Below, piece after piece: positions 42,167-46,400 of a DNA stretch of 46,400 nucleotides (its first letter is position 1; every line of letters starts with the position of its first letter). The position numbers and the translations under genes were made by a program. The stretch lies in NCBI RefSeq assembly GCF_001189845.1, contig NZ_LFLZ01000069.1, forward strand, positions 1-46,400. Reading direction: 5' to 3'. The DNA is from Bradyrhizobium tropiciagri (GTDB lineage: Bacteria > Pseudomonadota > Alphaproteobacteria > Rhizobiales > Xanthobacteraceae). The notes beneath the pieces were generated by a model, which did not search any database, was not told the origin of the DNA, and saw only the letters and a program-made list of their open reading frames with translations.

Positions 42167-42343
42167 TTACGCTGCGGTCTGCGATGGCGATGTCTCGCCG
42201 TCGAGCCAGTCCTGTTCGATGGCCAGCGCACGCCAGGCCGCTTCCATTCGCTTGAAGCGATTATAGGTCGGCTCGTCGTCGGCGCGCTCGGCAAGCTGCG
42301 CGCAGTTCTCCGCATTGTCGAGGAAGTGCTGTGATTGCTTCAT
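42167..42343 (-). CDS. Small conserved hypothetical protein, 58 residues
   Basis: Reads MKQSQHFLDNAENCAQLAER, then ADDEPTYNRFKRMEAAWRAL, AIEQDWLDGETSPSQTAA. It is acidic-amphipathic and helical, and similar short proteins are widespread in bradyrhizobia, with no known function. The ribosome site AGGAGG precedes the ATG by 6 bases. That site is inside the hairpin at 42347-42370. It ends 6 bases from the shared terminator. Confidence 0.75.
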   Translation of the reverse strand: MKQSQHFLDNAENCAQLAERADDEPTYNRFKRMEAAWRALAIEQDWLDGETSPSQTAA

Positions 42344-42346
42344 GGA

Positions 42347-42370
42347 ACGTCCTCCTGTTAATGAGGACGT
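42347..42370 (-). promoter_or_regulatory. Hairpin masking the ribosome binding site of the 58-residue gene
   Basis: On the transcribed strand ACGTCCTC and GAGGACGT are perfect 8-base arms around an 8-base loop. The second arm contains most of the AGGAGG site and ends 3 bases before the ATG. Folding would hide the site. This is not the known ROSE element. Confidence 0.5.
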
Positions 42371-42558
42371 GGGACATCAAATCAGGCTATTCAACGCGTG
42401 GAACATGAGCATTTCGCCACACAGGTGAATGGGTGTTCATTGAGTTCCCTGCGAGATGCCCCCATTGCACGTGAGCGTTCGCAGAAGAGCCGGCATAGGA
42501 ACTGTATGTCGCACCCAACGTTCGTCCTTCACGTCGCAACTGGAGGAGGAGAGACGCG

Positions 42559-42817
42559 ATGAGGAAGTATCTGTTCGCCGCGGCCATGGTGACCGCGATC
42601 GCTTCGCCTGCGCTCGCCGATGATGTCGGTGTTCGTGCTGGTCCCGTCGCGCGACGTGACAGTGGGTCGGGCCCCCGAGTATCGCGACCGCGATCGTGAC
42701 CGCACCACGGTGATCAGGGAGCGTGAGCCGCGTCCTGACCGGACCACGGTCATCAAGAAGCGGGATGAATTCGGCAATCGCAGCAAGACCGTCATTCATC
42801 ATGACGATGACGATTAA
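42559..42817 (+). pseudogene. Small exported Arg/Asp-rich protein, frameshifted near 42650
   Basis: The ATG at 42559 follows GGAGGAGAG and opens a signal peptide (MRKYLFAAAMVTAIASPALA, then DDVGVRAGPV). That frame ends at a TGA near 42697. The continuation is in another frame: TVGRAPEYRDRDRDRTTVIR, EREPRPDRTTVIKKRDEFGN, RSKTVIHHDDDD, ending at 42817. Joining them gives about 85 residues, with two TTVI[RK] repeats and an Asp-rich tail, like small periplasmic proteins of bradyrhizobia. Using only the internal ATG at 42620 would lose the signal peptide, so I do not favour that start. Confidence 0.7.
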
Positions 42818-42839
42818 CGGCTGAACGGCCGTGTGATCC

Positions 42840-42873
42840 AAAGTCCGCTGCGATCCCGTCGCGGCGGACTTTT
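42840..42873. terminator. Intrinsic-type terminator after the small exported protein
   Basis: Stem AAAGTCCGC / GCGGACTTT with a 15-base loop ending in TTTT, 22 bases beyond the stop at 42817. Confidence 0.65.
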
Positions 42874-42913
42874 GCGTGTAGCCTGATCGCGACGGCTAAT
42901 CTGTGGAGAGGCC

Positions 42914-44419
42914 ATGGCCGCTGAGACAGAGCTCAAGTTTCGCGTTCCAGCACGCAAGCTGAAGGCGCTGGAGAAGCCGCGGATCGCCGGCACCAAGAGC
43001 GGCGAGCCGTCCACGAGCGATCTCGTCTCGACCTATTTTGATACCGCGAAGCACAAGCTAAAGCGGCATGGGCTTACGCTGCGCGTGCGCTATGACGGCC
43101 ATGACTATGTTCAGACGATCAAGTCCGGGGCGGGCCCACAGTTCGAGCGCGGCGAATGGGAGAGCGAGCTCAGGGATGATGCGTTCGACCTCGAAAAGTC
43201 CGAGGGCACGCCGCTCGAGGAGCTCGCGTCGGACAGACTGCGCCGCAAGCTGAAGCCGGTGTTCGAGACATCGGTGCAGCGTATCATGGTGCCGCTTCGG
43301 ACCAAGCGCAGCGAGATCGAGCTCGCCATCGATCGCGGTCACACGACAGCTGGCCATCGGTCCCGTCCGATCCGGGAGGTCGAGCTCGAGCTGAAGAGCG
43401 GTCGGATGCTCGATCTGTTCCGGGTTGCCAGAGCGCTGGAGCGGCGGTCCGGCGCTGAACTCGATCTCTGCTCGAAGGCCGAGCGTGGGTATGAGCTCGC
43501 AGGTCATGATCAGCATGGCTCCGTCTCCGCCGAGAGCGTCATGCTTGATTCCGAGTTCACGGCAGGTGAGGCCTTTCGGGTAATCGCGCGTTTAGCGTTC
43601 CGGCACTTCTCTTCGAATGCGGATGCGGTCCGCGAGGGAGAGCACGAAGGTGTTCACCAGATGCGGGTCGGCCTGCGACGGCTGCGCGCCGCGATCTCGT
43701 TGTTCTCGAAGATCCTGCCCAAGGCTTCGACCGAAGAGGTCAAGACGCAGTTGAAGTGGCTGACCAGCGCGCTCGCGCCGGCACGCGAGTTGGACGTGTT
43801 AGTCAAGGAAGATATCGAGCCTGCGTCGCATGATGCGCTGTTGCGACGGGGCGGCAGGGCGATCCGGCAGGAATTCTCCGTCCGCCGCGACCGGGCATTC
43901 GCGCGCGCGAGGCAGGCGGTCGATTCGCAGCATTACCGGTCGATGCTGATCGATACCATGCAATGGATCGAAGCAAAGCAGACGATCGCGGCCGACGACG
44001 AAGGCGGCCCGATCGGCGAGTTCGCCGCCGCGCTGCTGCATCGCCGGATCAGGAAGCTGCGCAAGGACGGCCGCCATATCGACGAACTGTCGGCCCGGCA
44101 GCGGCACAAGGTGCGCATCAGGGCCAAGAAGATCAGATACGCCATCGACTTCTTTGAGAGTCTGTTCGCGGGTAAGCGCGAGCGGAAGCAGCTCAAGCGG
44201 CTGTCAAAGCAGCTGAAGCGGATCCAGGATGCGCTCGGCTCGCTCAACGATTTCGTCGCGCACCGCAAGCTGGCGGTCGACGCTGCGCTCAAGGCACCGC
44301 ATCGCAGGGAACGCGACCGTGCCTTCGCATCCGGCGTGGTACTGGGCCGCGAGGAGCAGGCGGTCAAGCCGCTGATCAAGATCGCCGCGCAGGAAGTGCG
44401 CGGACTGAAGCCGTTCTAG
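42914..44419 (+). CDS. CYTH and CHAD domain protein (inorganic triphosphatase / polyphosphate-binding)
   Basis: 501 residues. The N-terminal CYTH domain (1 to about 195) has the ExExK signature E4-T-E6-L-K8 and further paired acidic and basic strands (KFRVPARKLKALEKPR, HGLTLRVRYDG, REVELELKSGRM). The CHAD domain (about 215-490) is all helical with conserved histidines and basic residues (EGEHEGVHQMRVGLRRLRAA, RQRHKVRIRAKKIRYAIDFF). CYTH enzymes hydrolyse triphosphate compounds and CHAD domains bind polyphosphate, so a role at polyphosphate granules is likely. It stands alone downstream of a terminator. The E. coli counterpart is YgiF. Confidence 0.93.
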   Translation: MAAETELKFRVPARKLKALEKPRIAGTKSGEPSTSDLVSTYFDTAKHKLKRHGLTLRVRYDGHDYVQTIKSGAGPQFERGEWESELRDDAFDLEKSEGTPLEELASDRLRRKLKPVFETSVQRIMVPLRTKRSEIELAIDRGHTTAGHRSRPIREVELELKSGRMLDLFRVARALERRSGAELDLCSKAERGYELAGHDQHGSVSAESVMLDSEFTAGEAFRVIARLAFRHFSSNADAVREGEHEGVHQMRVGLRRLRAAISLFSKILPKASTEEVKTQLKWLTSALAPARELDVLVKEDIEPASHDALLRRGGRAIRQEFSVRRDRAFARARQAVDSQHYRSMLIDTMQWIEAKQTIAADDEGGPIGEFAAALLHRRIRKLRKDGRHIDELSARQRHKVRIRAKKIRYAIDFFESLFAGKRERKQLKRLSKQLKRIQDALGSLNDFVAHRKLAVDAALKAPHRRERDRAFASGVVLGREEQAVKPLIKIAAQEVRGLKPF

Positions 44420-44461
44420 GGCATGCACCGTCTCGTCGCGGCTTTCGCATGAAGCGATGGC

Positions 44462-44632
44462 TCACGCCGCGTGCGGTGCGCCGCGCTCGTCCCGCTCGGT
44501 CGCTGCCATCTGGCGGCGGCATTCCTCGGCGAATGCCCGCAGCCGCTCGGCGGTCAGCGGGTCCAAACCCGTACGTACCAGCCGCTCAGCGCGGTCGGCC
44601 TTGTCCTTGAGATCGTCGAATGTCCGGCTCAT
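44462..44632 (-). CDS. Small hypothetical protein, 56 residues
   Basis: From ATG at 44632 (MSRTFDDLKDKADRAERLVR, TGLDPLTAERLRAFAEECRR). GGAGG lies 7-11 bases upstream and favours this start over the in-frame ATG at 44644. Predicted helical, strongly charged, no membrane segment. No function known. Bases 44633-44728 carry nothing else visible. Confidence 0.7.
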   Translation of the reverse strand: MSRTFDDLKDKADRAERLVRTGLDPLTAERLRAFAEECRRQMAATERDERGAPHAA

Positions 44633-44728
44633 GGCTGCCTCCATGCCCAGACAATTTGAATCGAATTGCGACGTTCCCCGGCCAGCAAGGACGTGGCTAA
44701 CAGGCGGTTAACCCGGGACTGGGTGCGC

Positions 44729-46270
44729 TTAGGTCACCGGCGCCGGATTGAACAGCGTCAGATCGTTGTGGATGCCCCACTTGTCCGACCACGGCTTGGT
44801 GCGGCCGCTGGCGACGTCGAGGATCAGGCGGAACAGGTCCCAGCCGGTTTCCTCGATGGTCTTCTCGCCGGTCGCGATGCAGCCGGCGTCGAAATCGATC
44901 AGATCCTTCCAGCGCCGCGCCAGCTCGCTGCGGGTCGCGACCTTGATGACCGGCGCGGCGGCAAGGCCATAGGGCGTGCCGCGGCCGGTGGTGAAGACTT
45001 GCAAGGTCATGCCGGAGGCGAGCTGCAAGGTGCCGCAGATGAAGTCGCTCGCCGGAGTCGCCGCGAACAGCATGCCCTTCTGCCGCGCCTTCTCGCCCGG
45101 AGACAGCACGCCCGCGATCGGTCCGGAGCCGGACTTGACGATCGAGCCGAGTGACTTCTCGACGATGTTGGCGAGCCCGCCCTTCTTGTTGCCGGGCGTG
45201 GTGTTGGCGCTGCGATCGGCGCCGCCGCGGGCGAGATAGGCGTCATACCATTCCATCTCGCGGATCAACGCGCGGCCGACATCCTCGTTGACCGCGCGGC
45301 GGGTGAGAAGCTGGATCGCGTCGCGCACCTCGGTCACTTCCGAGAACATCACGGTGGCGCCGGCGCGAACCAGCAGGTCGGCGGCGAAGCCGACGGCAGG
45401 GTTCGCGGTCACGCCGGAGAACGCATCGCTGCCGCCGCATTGCAGGCCGATCACGAGATCGGCGGCGGGGCAGGTTTCGCGCTTGCGGGTGTTGAGCACC
45501 TTCAGCCGGGCCTCGGCCTGGGTCATGATGGCATCGACAATGGCGCCGAAGCCGTCAAAGGCTTCGTCCTGCATCCGCACGATGGCATCATTGACGCCCT
45601 CCGGCACCAGCCGCTCCGGCGCGAGCTTCTCGCAGCCGAGCCCGACCACGAGGATCTCGCCGCCGAAATTCGGGTTGAGCGCGAGGTTCTGCAGGGTGCG
45701 GATCGGCACCACGGCGTCGGGCGCCGTGATGGCGACGCCGCAGCCATAGGCGTGGGTCAACGGCACGACGTCGTCGACATTGGGATATTTCGGCAGCAGC
45801 TCGGCGCGGATGCGCTTGACGGCATATTCCATCGTGCCCTTGACGCATTGCACTGACGAGGAGATGCCGAGGATGTTCTTGGTGCCGACCGAGCCGTCGG
45901 GATTGCGAAAGCCTTCGAAGGTGAAACCTTCGAGCGGCGGCAGTGGCGGCGGCACCGCGGTCGCGATCTCGAGCTGGTCGAGCGGCGGCGCGTCCGGCAT
46001 CTGGATGCGCGCCTCGTCGACCCACTCGCCGGCCAGGATCGGCGACTGCGCATGGCCGATCACCTCGCCATAGCGGATGATCGCCGCGCCCTCGGCGATG
46101 TCCTCCAGCGCCGTCTTGTGGCCCTGCGGCACGAAGGCGCGCAGCGTCAGGCCGCAGGCGAAGCGCGAGCCGGCGGGCAGGCCAAAATCATTCACGACGA
46201 TCGCGACATTGTCGCGCGCGTTGAGCTTGATGTAGCGGGGCTGCTCCTGCGCGCCGATCGACTGGTCCAT
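44729..46270 (-). CDS. garD: Galactarate dehydratase-like enzyme (UxaA/GarD family)
   Basis: 513 residues. An N-terminal SAF-like domain (about 12-90: YIKLNARDNVAIVVNDFGLP, RAFVPQGHKTALEDI) precedes the catalytic domain with GFRNPDGSVGTKNILGI, VPLTHAYGCGVA, VIGLQCGGSDAFSGVTANPA and TTGRGTPYGLAAAPVIKVAT. The length matches GarD (about 520) and also covers altronate dehydratase, which shares the fold. The reaction would dehydrate a sugar acid to a 2-keto-3-deoxy acid. No partner sugar-acid gene is next to it, so the exact substrate is open. Confidence 0.85.
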   Translation of the reverse strand: MDQSIGAQEQPRYIKLNARDNVAIVVNDFGLPAGSRFACGLTLRAFVPQGHKTALEDIAEGAAIIRYGEVIGHAQSPILAGEWVDEARIQMPDAPPLDQLEIATAVPPPLPPLEGFTFEGFRNPDGSVGTKNILGISSSVQCVKGTMEYAVKRIRAELLPKYPNVDDVVPLTHAYGCGVAITAPDAVVPIRTLQNLALNPNFGGEILVVGLGCEKLAPERLVPEGVNDAIVRMQDEAFDGFGAIVDAIMTQAEARLKVLNTRKRETCPAADLVIGLQCGGSDAFSGVTANPAVGFAADLLVRAGATVMFSEVTEVRDAIQLLTRRAVNEDVGRALIREMEWYDAYLARGGADRSANTTPGNKKGGLANIVEKSLGSIVKSGSGPIAGVLSPGEKARQKGMLFAATPASDFICGTLQLASGMTLQVFTTGRGTPYGLAAAPVIKVATRSELARRWKDLIDFDAGCIATGEKTIEETGWDLFRLILDVASGRTKPWSDKWGIHNDLTLFNPAPVT

Positions 46271-46327
46271 GCGCTACGCTCCTTACGAGCAAGGTGTTGG
46301 TTGATGTACTAGGCGGCGCCGCGAATT

Positions 46328-46378
46328 CCCACCTCTCCCCAGCGGGGAGAGGTCGCGCCGAAGGCGCGGGTCAGGGGG
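46328..46378. repeat. Partial palindromic repeat (CACCTCTCCCC family)
   Basis: Begins CCCACCTCTCCCCAGCGGGG and continues AGAGGTCGCGCCGAAGGCGC. This is the left half of the family at 33159-33272, and the right half would lie beyond the window. Upstream of the GarD-like gene, bases 46271-46327 show no other element. Confidence 0.6.
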
Positions 46379-46400
46379 CGCAGGTCCCACGAGAGAGCCG

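Noticed and set aside
1..46400. tRNA, rRNA, integrase or insertion sequence
   Set aside because: I looked for cloverleaf ends, transposase motifs and flanking target duplications and saw none. A covariance-model scan would settle small RNAs.

Overview
The window looks like chromosomal DNA of a Bradyrhizobium-type alphaproteobacterium. The evidence is high GC content, several families of long imperfect intergenic palindromes (arms such as CGTCATTGCGAG / CTCGCAATGACG and TCGTCATTCCGGGG), and a catabolism-rich gene content full of ABC, MFS and TonB uptake systems with LysR, AraC, IclR and Lrp regulators. I saw no rRNA, tRNA, CRISPR array, integrase or complete insertion sequence.

Layout. 115-11723 (all minus strand) reads as one long operon: a branched-chain-amino-acid-type (Liv) substrate-binding protein, an AraC regulator, two Liv permeases, a LivG ATPase, a LivF ATPase fused to a UPF0261/Tm-1-like domain, a PEP-hydrolase-like TIM barrel, a flotillin/SPFH protein with a very long 11-residue-repeat coiled coil, and a SRPBCC protein. 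12127-17235 holds an acyl-CoA-dehydrogenase-like flavoprotein with an SDR, a frameshifted AraC gene, and a frameshifted SDR divergent from a LysR gene. 17232-25238 holds two TonB-dependent receptors, a small DUF2946-like protein, a decayed MAPEG gene, an outer-membrane barrel protein and another SDR. 25238-29641 is an aromatic-acid segment: a LigK/RraA-type aldolase, a LigJ-type 4-oxalomesaconate hydratase and an MFS carrier, divergent from a LysR gene. 29859-35036 carries miscellaneous genes (small exported protein, glutamine amidotransferase, membrane protein, cytochrome b561, Lrp with divergent alanine dehydrogenase). 35256-42121 is an IclR gene divergent from an overlapping leuC-leuD-leuB-like set that runs directly into a nitrate/sulfonate-type ABC transporter. 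42167-46270 holds small proteins, a CYTH-CHAD protein and a galactarate dehydratase-like enzyme.

Most notable: (1) the two halves of the plant antiviral protein Tm-1 (UPF0261 and TIM barrel) lie next to each other in an ABC-transporter operon, one of them fused to the transporter ATPase, together with a flotillin; (2) a leuCDB paralogue set without leuA is translationally coupled to its own importer; (3) a small gene has its ribosome binding site inside a perfect hairpin; (4) six genes are interrupted, at least three of them by loss of one base in a short G/C run. That points to sequence error for several of them, so the frameshifts should be checked before any is called a real pseudogene.
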